Positions 1 through 7,758 of a stretch of DNA of 60,619 bases are shown piece after piece. Made by a program: the position numbers and the translations under genes. Under the pieces are notes generated by a model. That model saw only the letters and a program-made list of their open reading frames with translations, was not told the origin of the DNA and did no database searches. This stretch comes from a virus. The stretch spans positions 1-60,619 of IMG/VR virus record IMGVR_UViG_3300017763_000014. The stretch is one strand, 5' to 3'. How positions within the stretch are numbered: position 1 is the first letter of the stretch; each line of letters starts with the position of its first letter.

Positions 1-1
1 A

Positions 2-463
2 TCAGGTGATATCACTGCTAACGGTGGTGACATGACAGCAACACGTTTCAACGGTGAAGCAACAACGGCAAAATATGCCGACCTTGCAGAACGTTATGAA
101 GCAGATGCAGAATACGATGAAGGCACAGTAATGATGTTTGGTGGAGAAGCAGAAGTAACAGCGGCAGAAGGTCACGGTTGTGACAGACTAGCAGGTGTTG
201 TTTCAATGAAACCAGCTTATCTAATGAACGGCGAAGCGGGTAGTGATATAACTCACCCAGCTATCGCATTACAAGGTCGTGTTCCAGTTAAAACTATGGG
301 TGCAGTCAAAAAAGGCGACATCATGGTAGCGGCTGATAACAAGGGACATGCTACAGCATGGAAAGAAGACCACGATCCTAAAATGACGGCATATATCGGT
401 ATCGCAATCAAAGATAAAATCGAAGAAGGCGAAGGTATGGTCGAAGTTAAAGTAGGTAAGTAA
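2..463 (+). CDS. C-terminal part of a tail-fibre-like virion protein (5' truncated)
   Basis: The reading frame is open from base 2, so the gene begins before the window; the ATG at 32 is internal. The visible part carries the run KYADLAERYEAD followed by a glycine-rich stretch with EGTVMMFGGEAEVT and an AGVVS/PAYLMNG block. This C-terminal module is familiar from tail-fibre or structural proteins of T4-like marine phages. It ends in a lysine- and valine-rich tail. A strong terminator follows directly, so it is the last gene of its transcript. The specific fibre type and receptor cannot be told from this fragment. Confidence 0.6.
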   Translation, partial: SGDITANGGDMTATRFNGEATTAKYADLAERYEADAEYDEGTVMMFGGEAEVTAAEGHGCDRLAGVVSMKPAYLMNGEAGSDITHPAIALQGRVPVKTMGAVKKGDIMVAADNKGHATAWKEDHDPKMTAYIGIAIKDKIEEGEGMVEVKVGK

Positions 464-487
464 GTAACTTAATAATTTTACAATATA

Positions 488-523
488 GAGAAGGTCGGCA
501 TTACAGTCGGCCTTCTTTTTTTT
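488..523 (+). terminator. Rho-independent terminator after the fibre-like gene
   Basis: An 11-bp stem (489-499 pairing with 506-516, two G-T pairs) with loop ATTACA is followed by a run of eight T. The small gene starting at 539 lies just downstream, so it may depend on readthrough or on its own promoter. Confidence 0.9.
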
Positions 524-538
524 AAGGAGGAGAAAGTT

Positions 539-643
539 ATGAAAAAACTAATGAAGAACAAGAAAGTATGGATTGCAGTAGCAGTTGTAATAATTGTTGC
601 ATGGTACATGTTCGGTGGTCAAGCACCAGTCGAAGCAGTGTAA
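539..643 (+). CDS. 34-residue single-pass membrane protein
   Basis: A very short gene starting at ATG 539, with a strong AAGGAGG Shine-Dalgarno at 524-530. The protein has a lysine-rich start (MKKLMKNKKVW), one hydrophobic segment of about 15 residues (IAVAVVIIVAWYMF) and a short tail ending PVEAV. The positive-inside pattern predicts N-in topology. It sits between two terminators, at the end of the fibre-gene transcript. No function can be assigned; a role at the membrane during lysis or virion release is only a guess. The strong ribosome binding site and clean boundaries make it a likely real gene. Confidence 0.65.
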   Translation: MKKLMKNKKVWIAVAVVIIVAWYMFGGQAPVEAV

Positions 644-666
644 CAATTCAATTATAAAAGATAATC

Positions 667-690
667 AAGGGCGCTTATGGCGCCCTTTTT
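667..690. terminator. Bidirectional terminator between convergent genes
   Basis: A perfect 8-bp stem (667-674 with 680-687, AAGGGCGC) and 5-nt loop, with a T run on the plus strand. It separates the plus-strand small gene from the minus-strand operon ending at 689. Confidence 0.8.
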
Positions 691-1393
691 ATTCGTCTTC
701 TCCGCAGAAGAAATTCTTAAGTGTTTGATATAGTCCCCCACCCTGAGTATTAGTATTTTCTTCAACCCATTCAGGAAACTTTTCAAATAATCTTTTCCAT
801 TGTAGCATTTCATTATGTAAATCTATCACTTGTTTATAGTATTCACTTTTATTTGCAAAACCAAGTTCTTCTCTGATTTTAATAATTCTTTCTCTACATT
901 CTTTTAAATCCAGTATATCTTTATCAACTGCAACAATAATATCATCAAATGATTTTTTGTCAGAAAACTTATCTATTAAAAACTTATGATGTTTGTTTTT
1001 TGGCTTGCCATCATAAAGAAACATAATTTCTTGTAAATCATAGTACAATGCTTTTACTGGATTTATAGTTTCTCTATATCTTTCTGTAACTTCTTTAATT
1101 TCAAATCTTATATCGTCTGTTGATAACTTTTCTAATGTTGCTAATGCAATTATATTAATCTTTTGTCTACTACCTGTAATTTTCTTTTGTGATGATAATC
1201 TTATCTTTTTGATTACAGTATCTATTATTATAATTGTATCTTTATCAATATCTTTCTTAATGTATTCTATATATTCAGGTGTGGCACTGTTAACGATGGC
1301 TCGTAATTCAGCCTCGGCATTCCCGGTCTTTAGGTACTCAATACAGTCCCTAATGAACTTTTGCTTCTTGAAATCTATTATGCCTGTTTCCAC
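689..1393 (-). CDS. Unknown protein, last gene of the gp14-gp15 operon
   Basis: A 234-residue, charged, mostly helical protein with no motif I recognise. It is rich in Lys, Glu, Ile and Asp, with heptad-like stretches in the C-terminal half (roughly 150-205), and ends in an acidic tail (FFCGEDE). It is the fourth and last gene of a minus-strand operon (gp14, gp15, Nudix, this gene), 40 bases after the Nudix gene, and ends inside a terminator. It should therefore be transcribed late. It could be a minor virion protein or unrelated cargo. Confidence 0.55.
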   Translation of the reverse strand: METGIIDFKKQKFIRDCIEYLKTGNAEAELRAIVNSATPEYIEYIKKDIDKDTIIIIDTVIKKIRLSSQKKITGSRQKINIIALATLEKLSTDDIRFEIKEVTERYRETINPVKALYYDLQEIMFLYDGKPKNKHHKFLIDKFSDKKSFDDIIVAVDKDILDLKECRERIIKIREELGFANKSEYYKQVIDLHNEMLQWKRLFEKFPEWVEENTNTQGGGLYQTLKNFFCGEDE

Positions 1394-1433
1394 TCATTTC
1401 TCCCATACAGTATTTAATAGTTTCATTAAGAAG

Positions 1434-1859
1434 TTATAGTGACGATATAATATCCCTAATAACTTTTAACTTATTCTTTTTAAACAATGTTCTACGAGTT
1501 CCTGGGTGAAGTGGCTTTGGAAAATATTCATGCTCTATCCAAGCATACCCTCCACTTTCATGATTTAGTGTAGGTATAAATTCTTTCTTTATAACTATTA
1601 CAAAAGAGTAATAACTAAAATCTTTATTTCTGGAATGATATTGGTCTAGTGGATATATCTTTCGTACATCTTTCTTAATATCAAGTCCTAGTTCTTCACA
1701 CACTTCTCTTAGCAACGCTTGTGAAATATTTTCATTATCCTCAACTTTGCCTCCCCAAAATCCCCAATTTCGTGGATGCGAACCTAACTTGTCTCTTTGT
1801 TGAAGGATAATTCTTTTTGTGTCTTTAGCGATTATACATGCGCCTGCGGCTTTTAACAT
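1434..1859 (-). CDS. Nudix hydrolase
   Basis: A 141-residue protein with a complete Nudix box, GX5EX7REUXEEXGU, at residues 37-59 (GKVEDNE then REVCEELGL). Nudix enzymes hydrolyse nucleoside diphosphates linked to another moiety, binding Mg2+ through the RE..EE residues. The substrate cannot be read from the sequence; oxidised dNTPs, NADH-type or ADP-ribose-type compounds are all possible. The opening, AAGACIIAKDTKRIIL, is the usual first strand pair of the fold. It lies 13 bases after gp15 in the same late operon, an unusual place for a housecleaning enzyme. Confidence 0.85.
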   Translation of the reverse strand: MLKAAGACIIAKDTKRIILQQRDKLGSHPRNWGFWGGKVEDNENISQALLREVCEELGLDIKKDVRKIYPLDQYHSRNKDFSYYSFVIVIKKEFIPTLNHESGGYAWIEHEYFPKPLHPGTRRTLFKKNKLKVIRDIISSL

Positions 1860-1872
1860 TGATACGACTTTC

Positions 1873-3249
1873 CTACTGTAATAATTCTAGTCGCCAATAG
1901 CCTGCATCATAAATTCCTTGGAATGTATCATTCCATTCACCGTCTTCAAATTTAAATTGTTGTCCAGTAAAAGTATTAGAAACATATGCTCTTAAAGTAT
2001 ACGCACTTGCATCAAATGATTTAACCCATGAACTACCATTATATTCAATGATATCATTCTTAGATGCATCTATTCCCCACGGTCCACTAGCAGAAACGTC
2101 TGTCAATGATAGATATCTTTGTCCAATTGCTGGGCTTGGTATATTATTAAAACCAGGTTTCGCAGTTGTGGCATCTATGACTCTATCTACTGCCGTGATA
2201 GTATTAGTAGGTAATGTATCTTTGTCTACTGTAAATTCTAATATTTCAGGATTGGCTGTTGAACTCAGTGAACCTATAACGTCAGCCTCAAGGTTATCTA
2301 ATTCACCGTGAAACTTAAGTCTGAGTCTTGATATTCCATCGTCAAGGGATCCATAATTAGTCAATACATCTTCCCATGTAACACCATCTTCATAGTTTCC
2401 ATTTTTTAATGGTTGACAGAAGTACTTACCGTTTGTTTCTGTAACTTGTAATGCATAATTCTCTGGTGTTACAACTACTGTTGCTTGTTGTTTTAAATCA
2501 CTAAAGAATTCAAATGCATCAGGATCATAATCTAATGTATCTAAATCTGTATATGTGTATAAGTTGTGTATAATATTTCTTATTACGTTTTGTCTTGTTA
2601 CTTGTGCTGGAGGATTAATCCAAATAGGAATTTGAAAGAACATTGTAGCAATGTCTATTTGGTCTTCAATTCCTGCAGGTATTCCTCTGCTACTCCACTG
2701 AATATCAGATAATTCAACAGTAGTGATAGTTGTCCAATCTACTGGATTATCATTGTGTTGTATTTCTAATGCTGGATTAAATAAAACTAAAATTTGTTCC
2801 ATTAACTGTAACTTTTGGTCTGTATTGGAAGTCCAAACATCTACTTGCATATTCAAAAGATAAGGAACAGGCATAAGTCTTTTTACATTAAATCTGTTTC
2901 CATCTTCATTTACGTATTTGTTTGTTGCTTGGTCAAACTTTCTTTCCGTTACTGCTACTGCATCATTAAAGAATGGCTCTTGAACTCTTGCTCTATCGGG
3001 TTGAAGACTTTGTATCCAACAACCGATAAATGGTGCAGAATTTACGATATTTTCAGAATTGCCTTTCATAATAGTAGCGGCCATTCTTGATATATCACCG
3101 TATCTTGCTGGTACACGAATATAATAATCAGTTGTACCATCATTCATTTTCTTCCCTGTTTTTACGCTGAACCCACTGAATATTCTGATAAATTGTAGAA
3201 TATATCTTCTTATCTGTTCATCGTAAAAGTGATGTTGCTTTATCGCCAT
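1873..3249 (-). CDS. 15: Tail sheath stabilizer / completion protein gp15
   Basis: Matches T4 gp15 in pattern: an early RRYILQFIRIFSGF segment, an IRVPARYGD strand, a LLNMQVDVWTSNTD.KLQLMEQIL..FNP block and a WINPPAQV end of the core domain. gp15 caps the completed tail tube and sheath and joins it to the neck. At 458 residues it is much longer than T4 gp15 (272). The extra C-terminal part (from about 245) includes tryptophan-ended segments such as IEYNGSSWVKSF (about 401-412) that resemble repeats in this phage's sheath protein. It directly follows gp14 with one base between. Confidence 0.85.
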   Translation of the reverse strand: MAIKQHHFYDEQIRRYILQFIRIFSGFSVKTGKKMNDGTTDYYIRVPARYGDISRMAATIMKGNSENIVNSAPFIGCWIQSLQPDRARVQEPFFNDAVAVTERKFDQATNKYVNEDGNRFNVKRLMPVPYLLNMQVDVWTSNTDQKLQLMEQILVLFNPALEIQHNDNPVDWTTITTVELSDIQWSSRGIPAGIEDQIDIATMFFQIPIWINPPAQVTRQNVIRNIIHNLYTYTDLDTLDYDPDAFEFFSDLKQQATVVVTPENYALQVTETNGKYFCQPLKNGNYEDGVTWEDVLTNYGSLDDGISRLRLKFHGELDNLEADVIGSLSSTANPEILEFTVDKDTLPTNTITAVDRVIDATTAKPGFNNIPSPAIGQRYLSLTDVSASGPWGIDASKNDIIEYNGSSWVKSFDASAYTLRAYVSNTFTGQQFKFEDGEWNDTFQGIYDAGYWRLELLQ

Positions 3250-3250
3250 T

Positions 3251-4246
3251 TTAATCTACCTTTGGTTTAACTGCCTTAGACAAGTTAACCTTTCCTGCAA
3301 TAGTGGTACCATCTTCAAGTTTGACAACGCCATCATTGTTAATGAATTTATGGTGTAAGTGGTTACCAACTTCCCAACCACCATCACTATCTTCAATTTT
3401 ATACCACTTAATTCCTTGATATTGAAATAATCTGTTAGGATTATAATCAGTTCTTAAGAAGTAAGAATTTTCTGCTGGGTTGCTAGGAAATCTTGTACCA
3501 CTTGCAACAGTTGCCATGTCTACATCTTTAGGATGTTGTCCTTCGGGTGCATATTGCAAGTTGTTAGTTCTATAATCCCAGTATTTTCCAGGAACATTTT
3601 CTTGTGCTTCTTCAACGATTGCATCATTGATTTGAAGTTCTTTATTGTAAGTAGACAGTAGATTTTTTAAATCGTCTGCTTCTTCGCCTGTTCCAAGAAT
3701 ATCTGAGTACTCTTGTGTATCTTGTAATTGCTTACAACGAACACGCCATATGTGCGGCCACCAACCTGGGTCAAAGCCTTCTGCGGCCTTTGATGCATCT
3801 TGCACTACCCAATATTGATTGACTGCTGGAGCGTCCTCGTCAAGTAACAAATCTTCTCTCATATGAGGAAGTTCAATGACATCTCCTGTCATTAATTTTC
3901 TTCCCATTTTTTCTACCATATCGTTTATAGACATTGTGAATATAATTTGGTCATTGCCCAAAAACATTCCAAACTGAGATAGGTCCATATCTTGGTCTGA
4001 AACTGTATACACACCACGTAAGTCATATATGTTATCATCATACTTTCTGTCACGATTCTCCATGAACAACAAATCTTGTATTGCTGGTTTGGTAGGATCA
4101 TAGTTAGGATCAGTTGTATCTTGTGAACCTAAATATTTGTGAACAAGTAGCGAAGTGCCTCCATGTTCGAAGTGCGCCTTCACCATCTTATCGATGAATT
4201 TGTAATCATTTCCCTTACGAGGGTTCCATAAACTTAATCTTGGCAT
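3251..4246 (-). CDS. 14: Neck protein gp14
   Basis: Resembles T4 gp14: early VHKYLGSQD region, then FGMFLGNDQIIFTMSINDM and a MTGDVIELPHM segment (about 110-150), followed by the W-rich YWVVQDA / HIWRVRCKQL part. gp14 forms the neck ring between portal and tail. It is 331 residues, longer than T4 gp14 (256). The C-terminal addition (about 250-286) has a FLRTDYNPNRLFQYQGIKWY motif like inserts in gp15 and gp18. It is the first gene of a minus-strand operon driven by the late promoter at 4271-4278. Its partner gp13 lies on the opposite strand 3 kb away. Confidence 0.85.
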   Translation of the reverse strand: MPRLSLWNPRKGNDYKFIDKMVKAHFEHGGTSLLVHKYLGSQDTTDPNYDPTKPAIQDLLFMENRDRKYDDNIYDLRGVYTVSDQDMDLSQFGMFLGNDQIIFTMSINDMVEKMGRKLMTGDVIELPHMREDLLLDEDAPAVNQYWVVQDASKAAEGFDPGWWPHIWRVRCKQLQDTQEYSDILGTGEEADDLKNLLSTYNKELQINDAIVEEAQENVPGKYWDYRTNNLQYAPEGQHPKDVDMATVASGTRFPSNPAENSYFLRTDYNPNRLFQYQGIKWYKIEDSDGGWEVGNHLHHKFINNDGVVKLEDGTTIAGKVNLSKAVKPKVD

Positions 4247-4256
4247 ATTTTTTTCC

Positions 4257-4285
4257 TTGACTTCTAACTGTATTTATCATATAAT
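4257..4285 (+). promoter_or_regulatory. Sigma70-like early promoter for the PhyH-type gene
   Basis: TTGACT (4257-4262), a 17-base spacer and a perfect TATAAT (4280-4285). Transcription should begin near 4292 and reach the gene at 4310, which has an AAGGAG ribosome site. The spacer contains a minus-strand late promoter. Confidence 0.8.
4271..4278 (-). promoter_or_regulatory. Late promoter (GATAAATA) for gp14-gp15-Nudix operon
   Basis: TATTTATC on the plus strand reads GATAAATA on the minus strand, 25 bases before the gp14 start at 4246. It lies wholly inside the spacer of the divergent sigma70-like promoter. Confidence 0.85.
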
Positions 4286-4309
4286 GAAGGTATCTTGAAG
4301 GAGAAGTGA

Positions 4310-5008
4310 ATGGAACAACTTCCAAATAGTAATGGATATACTATTGTACGTGATTATTTACCAGGAATAGCGATAGAACAATTCAGAATGTGGGCAATGA
4401 ACCCTAATAATGCTCATAGAGGCAACGGGTCAGATGGGATTTACTACGATAAACATGATGGAAAACGAACATATGATGTTTGGTGGACAACAGCACCACC
4501 TAAAGAAATGTGGTTACCAGTAGTTTTAGGACTGAAAAAATATATTGATGTATTATTTGGGTCTATTCAATGGGGAATTCATGCAGTTGATTGTATTACT
4601 ACTGCACCTCAATCAAGTAAAATCTATGCACATATAGATACCCCTTATCGATTCGAAAAATATGCTAAGGTAGATGAGACACTAGGTGTACAAATAATTA
4701 TACCTCTTAATGCTTTTACTTTAGAGAATGGCGGCACTGCATATCTTCCAGGTTCGCACTTAGAAAATTTATATTATAAAGATATCGAAGATAATCAACA
4801 ACACTATAATGATAGATTAGTCAATGAAGGTCATCAATTTTTAGCAAAAGCAGGTGATGTATTAATGTATGACGGTCGAACATTACATAGCACAATGCCT
4901 AACAAATCTAATTTATATAGGAGTGCCTTACTTATAAATGCATTACGTGAACATGTACTTGAAGATGCTCTTTTGTTAGATAATAACACAGATAACCTTA
5001 AAACTTGA
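4310..5008 (+). CDS. Phytanoyl-CoA dioxygenase-type 2OG-Fe(II) oxygenase
   Basis: A 232-residue protein with the iron-binding HxD of the double-stranded beta-helix oxygenases (YAHIDTPY, about 105-112), a NGGTAYLPGSH segment typical of the PhyH family, and a distal LHSTMPNKSNLYRSAL motif giving the second His and the 2-oxoglutarate-binding Arg. Such enzymes hydroxylate small molecules or side chains using Fe(II), O2 and 2-oxoglutarate; the substrate is unknown. It stands alone behind an early promoter, between the divergent gp14 operon and the next virion-type gene. The start has an AAGGAG site 10 bases upstream. Confidence 0.8.
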   Translation: MEQLPNSNGYTIVRDYLPGIAIEQFRMWAMNPNNAHRGNGSDGIYYDKHDGKRTYDVWWTTAPPKEMWLPVVLGLKKYIDVLFGSIQWGIHAVDCITTAPQSSKIYAHIDTPYRFEKYAKVDETLGVQIIIPLNAFTLENGGTAYLPGSHLENLYYKDIEDNQQHYNDRLVNEGHQFLAKAGDVLMYDGRTLHSTMPNKSNLYRSALLINALREHVLEDALLLDNNTDNLKT

Positions 5009-5034
5009 CAAAAATAGCTATTTGTAGTTAAATA
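5005..5034 (+). promoter_or_regulatory. Weak early-like box and late-like GTTAAATA box
   Basis: TTGACA (5005-5010) overlaps the preceding stop codon but has only a weak -10 (TTAAAT). GTTAAATA at 5027-5034 is one base from the GATAAATA late consensus. Either could drive the gene at 5080. Confidence 0.4.
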
Positions 5035-5079
5035 GAAACTATAATAAATTGATTCGAAACATTACGGAGCGAGATTTAA

Positions 5080-6357
5080 ATGGCATTGGCGAAAAAAAGA
5101 AAATCACTAAAGAGAGCCCCATCCAAACGCGGAGCAAAACTTGAATCACCTAAATGGGAAGGATGGGAAAAATTATCAGGACAAGAATTCCATCGTAAAA
5201 AAGAAGGCGCTCGTTCTTTTTATTATGAAAACTATCAAGCCAAAGATTTATATGCATTTGTGTTCACTTGGATGGCTAAGAATGATTATACAAATGAAGA
5301 TATTAAATTAGCTAAACTCCCACCAGAACATATGATAAGCATTACTTGTGCGATATGTTGCAAATTGTTACTAGATGGTATGCCAGACTTTGTTCAAGTA
5401 GAAGATGATTATTGGCAAACTCTTGCTGGTACTAGCGGACATATAACTCCTATTACTGACTTTATTAAGAAACGTATAACAGAAACAATAGAGGCTGGCA
5501 AAGTAATCAAAGAAAAGAAATTAGAAGTAGAAAAAGAAGAAGCTAAAAAGAAGAATGTTTATAGACCTAGTATACAAGAACTTCTACGTCTAAAAGCATT
5601 GACTATGACAGACGATATTGAAAAGTTTATCGATGATTTTGATATGGATGTAAAGTCGTTAAAAGACTTTAAACCTCTGAATCTTTTACGTAGAAAAGAA
5701 GCAAAGGCAAATCATGCCAAAGTTATTAGAGAGTTATATACTGGTAACTTTGCTGAATATGATGAACTTGTTAACCCACCTTCAACAAAAGGTATGGACG
5801 AGAAAGAGTTAGATTATCATAATCAGTTGATAGAAGGGTACAATCATTTAGATAAGTCTGAAATCAAAGCAATGCATGAAATGTACAAAAGCATTGTACA
5901 AGCATGTGATATGATTATTGCTAATGCAAAATTTGACCGAAAACCACGTAAACGTAAAGTAGTTAGTGCAGAGAAATTAGTATCTAAAATGAAGTTTATG
6001 AGAGAACATACAGAAACAGGTACAGTTAGTATAAATCCAGTTGAGATTGTTGGAAGTAACATATTGCTTATATATAATACAAAGTCACGAAAAGTCGGTA
6101 TATATCATACAAGTAATGTGGATCCAATGAACCAAAAACGTGAAGGAAGTGGTCTAACAGTAAAAGGCACTACAATGATACGTTACAACGAAGAAACTAG
6201 TGTACAGAAGACACTACGTAAGCCTCAAGAGCAATTAAAGATGTTCAAAGATATTACAAAAAGGTCTCTCAATAAACAGTTTGAATCAGTAAAAAGTGTA
6301 CCTACTAAAATGAATGGTAGAATTAATGAACATACACTGCTCCTTAAGGTATTTTGA
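5080..6357 (+). CDS. Conserved T4-like marine phage protein, possibly structural
   Basis: A 425-residue protein starting with a very basic tail (MALAKKRKSLKRAPSKRG). It then has PKWEGWEKLSGQEFHRKK and FYYENYQAKDLYAF, a combination I associate with an uncharacterised protein of T4-like marine phages. The middle (about 140-175) is a lysine/glutamate coiled-coil-like helix; the C-terminal half has a beta-rich segment (about 315-375). No catalytic motif is evident. It sits among virion genes and its stop codon forms part of the next late promoter. A role in the virion is inferred from position only. Confidence 0.6.
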   Translation: MALAKKRKSLKRAPSKRGAKLESPKWEGWEKLSGQEFHRKKEGARSFYYENYQAKDLYAFVFTWMAKNDYTNEDIKLAKLPPEHMISITCAICCKLLLDGMPDFVQVEDDYWQTLAGTSGHITPITDFIKKRITETIEAGKVIKEKKLEVEKEEAKKKNVYRPSIQELLRLKALTMTDDIEKFIDDFDMDVKSLKDFKPLNLLRRKEAKANHAKVIRELYTGNFAEYDELVNPPSTKGMDEKELDYHNQLIEGYNHLDKSEIKAMHEMYKSIVQACDMIIANAKFDRKPRKRKVVSAEKLVSKMKFMREHTETGTVSINPVEIVGSNILLIYNTKSRKVGIYHTSNVDPMNQKREGSGLTVKGTTMIRYNEETSVQKTLRKPQEQLKMFKDITKRSLNKQFESVKSVPTKMNGRINEHTLLLKVF

Positions 6358-6363
6358 TAAATA
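6356..6363 (+). promoter_or_regulatory. Late promoter (GATAAATA)
   Basis: GATAAATA overlaps the TGA stop codon (6355-6357) of the upstream gene. It lies 60 bases before the start at 6424. Confidence 0.8.
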
Positions 6364-6423
6364 GATGTAGATACTGACGAGTATACTAAATTAACTATTA
6401 ATTTATATCCCGGGAGAGATAGA

Positions 6424-6912
6424 ATGGCAGACAAAAAAAGACATTATTTTGCGGAAGTTAACATTCCCGATGCCGTAATTACGGCTCAGGGTGGCGCAGA
6501 AGTTCCTGGCACAAAGATGATCCAAAATCTTTTAGATGCTTATATTGAGGAAACTAACACTAAATATGCGAGAGCATTAAAAGATTTCATATACGAAACT
6601 GCAAAACCATATGGTTGGCATTCATCAGATGCTAATAAATGTGCATATGGTATCACATTTATCAATGCAAGACATTGGGCGAACTATTCGGCGTACACTG
6701 CTCCATTTAGACAGTGGTTAAATGATACACATGGTGTAACATATACATATGAAGTTAAAACAGATGTACCTTACGAAATTGCTGAATCAGGAGTTTCGGG
6801 TGCAGGCGAACCAGTCAAAGATGATGATGGGTTCAATCACACATATGCAACCGCTAGTCAAAATGAGATATTAGTTAATATCCCTACAGACCGTGGTTAC
6901 ACTATAGCATAA
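6424..6912 (+). CDS. Conserved late protein of unknown function
   Basis: A 162-residue protein with its own late promoter and terminator, so it is a single-gene late unit. Notable stretches are HYFAEVNIPDAVITAQGG, ETAKPYGWHSSDANKCAYG and FINARHWANYSAY. A start context of CCCGGGAGAGAT supplies the ribosome site. The protein lacks membrane segments and known motifs. Late transcription and position between virion genes suggest a virion or assembly role, but nothing in the sequence proves it. Confidence 0.55.
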   Translation: MADKKRHYFAEVNIPDAVITAQGGAEVPGTKMIQNLLDAYIEETNTKYARALKDFIYETAKPYGWHSSDANKCAYGITFINARHWANYSAYTAPFRQWLNDTHGVTYTYEVKTDVPYEIAESGVSGAGEPVKDDDGFNHTYATASQNEILVNIPTDRGYTIA

Positions 6913-6930
6913 TAACTAAAAATTTCAACA

Positions 6931-6961
6931 AAAAGAGCCCATTCTTGAGTGGGCTTTTTTT
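6931..6961 (+). terminator. Rho-independent terminator
   Basis: AGCCCA (936-941) pairs with TGGGCT (950-955), extended by an A/T stem, followed by a T run. It isolates the 6424 gene from gp13. Confidence 0.85.
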
Positions 6962-6976
6962 ATATCTCCACTAAAT

Positions 6977-6984
6977 GATAAATA
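6977..6984 (+). promoter_or_regulatory. Late promoter (GATAAATA) for gp13
   Basis: GATAAATA followed by CTG, 25 bases before the gp13 ATG at 7009; a TTGGAG ribosome site lies between. Confidence 0.85.
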
Positions 6985-7008
6985 CTGTATATAGTTGGAG
7001 TAATATCA

Positions 7009-7758
7009 ATGGCTAAAAATACAAAAATTAGAAATAATGTAATCAAGGAAGTAAGACTATTACTAGGTGATGGTATGGTCGATATTGAACTTGATCCAGA
7101 CCACTATGATTTAGCAGTAGATGTTGCTTTATCAAAGATAAGACAAAGGTCTGAAAACGCAGTAGAAGAAGATTTCTATTCAATAGAACTAAAAAAAGAT
7201 GTAGACGAATACACTCTACCAGCAGAGATTACAGAAGTCAAACAAGTTTGGCATCGTTCATTTGGACATGGTATCTCTGGAGGCGTTGATATGGATCCAT
7301 TTGAATTAGCATATGCTAACTCATACTTTTTCTTAAACAATCACATTGGTGGTATCGCAACTTTTGATGCATTTGCACAATATCGTGAAGCATTAAACAG
7401 AGTAGCCGCTACAGATATCCAATTCATTTGGAATCCAAGTACAAAAAAATTAAAACTACTACGAAGAATGAGAGCCGATGAAATGGTTCTAATTCATGTT
7501 CACTTAGAAAGACCAGAAGAACAATTACTTGAAGATCCGTATCTTAAATCATGGATGAGAGATTATACTTTAGCATATTGTAAAAAGATGTTAGGTGAAG
7601 CAAGAAGTAAATTCTCATCATTACCTGGTGCTCAAGGCGGAGTAACATTGAATGGTGCAGAAATGAAAAACGAAGCAGATGTTTTAATTGACAAGTTGGA
7701 AAGTGAACTACAAACTTATGTTGATGGTTCTGCTCCACTTGGGTTTGTAATTGGATAA
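7009..7758 (+). CDS. 13: Neck protein gp13
   Basis: Matches T4 gp13 best at the C-terminus: WMRDYTLAYCKKMLGEARSK, SLPGAQGGVTLNG and a PLGFVIG ending (T4 ends PPFGILVG). The N-terminal part has VRLLLGDGMVDIELDPDHYDLAVDVAL, the usual first helices of the family. gp13 works with gp14 in the neck to join head and tail. At 249 residues it is a little shorter than T4 gp13 (309). A TTG start for the radical SAM gene lies inside its last codons, so the two are translationally coupled. Its classical partners gp14 and gp15 are on the other strand. Confidence 0.88.
   Translation: MAKNTKIRNNVIKEVRLLLGDGMVDIELDPDHYDLAVDVALSKIRQRSENAVEEDFYSIELKKDVDEYTLPAEITEVKQVWHRSFGHGISGGVDMDPFELAYANSYFFLNNHIGGIATFDAFAQYREALNRVAATDIQFIWNPSTKKLKLLRRMRADEMVLIHVHLERPEEQLLEDPYLKSWMRDYTLAYCKKMLGEARSKFSSLPGAQGGVTLNGAEMKNEADVLIDKLESELQTYVDGSAPLGFVIG

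Noticed and set aside
2048-2311. Plus-strand frames inside the gp15 and neighbouring minus-strand genes
   Set aside because: They have no promoter or ribosome site and are antisense shadows of a recognised structural gene.
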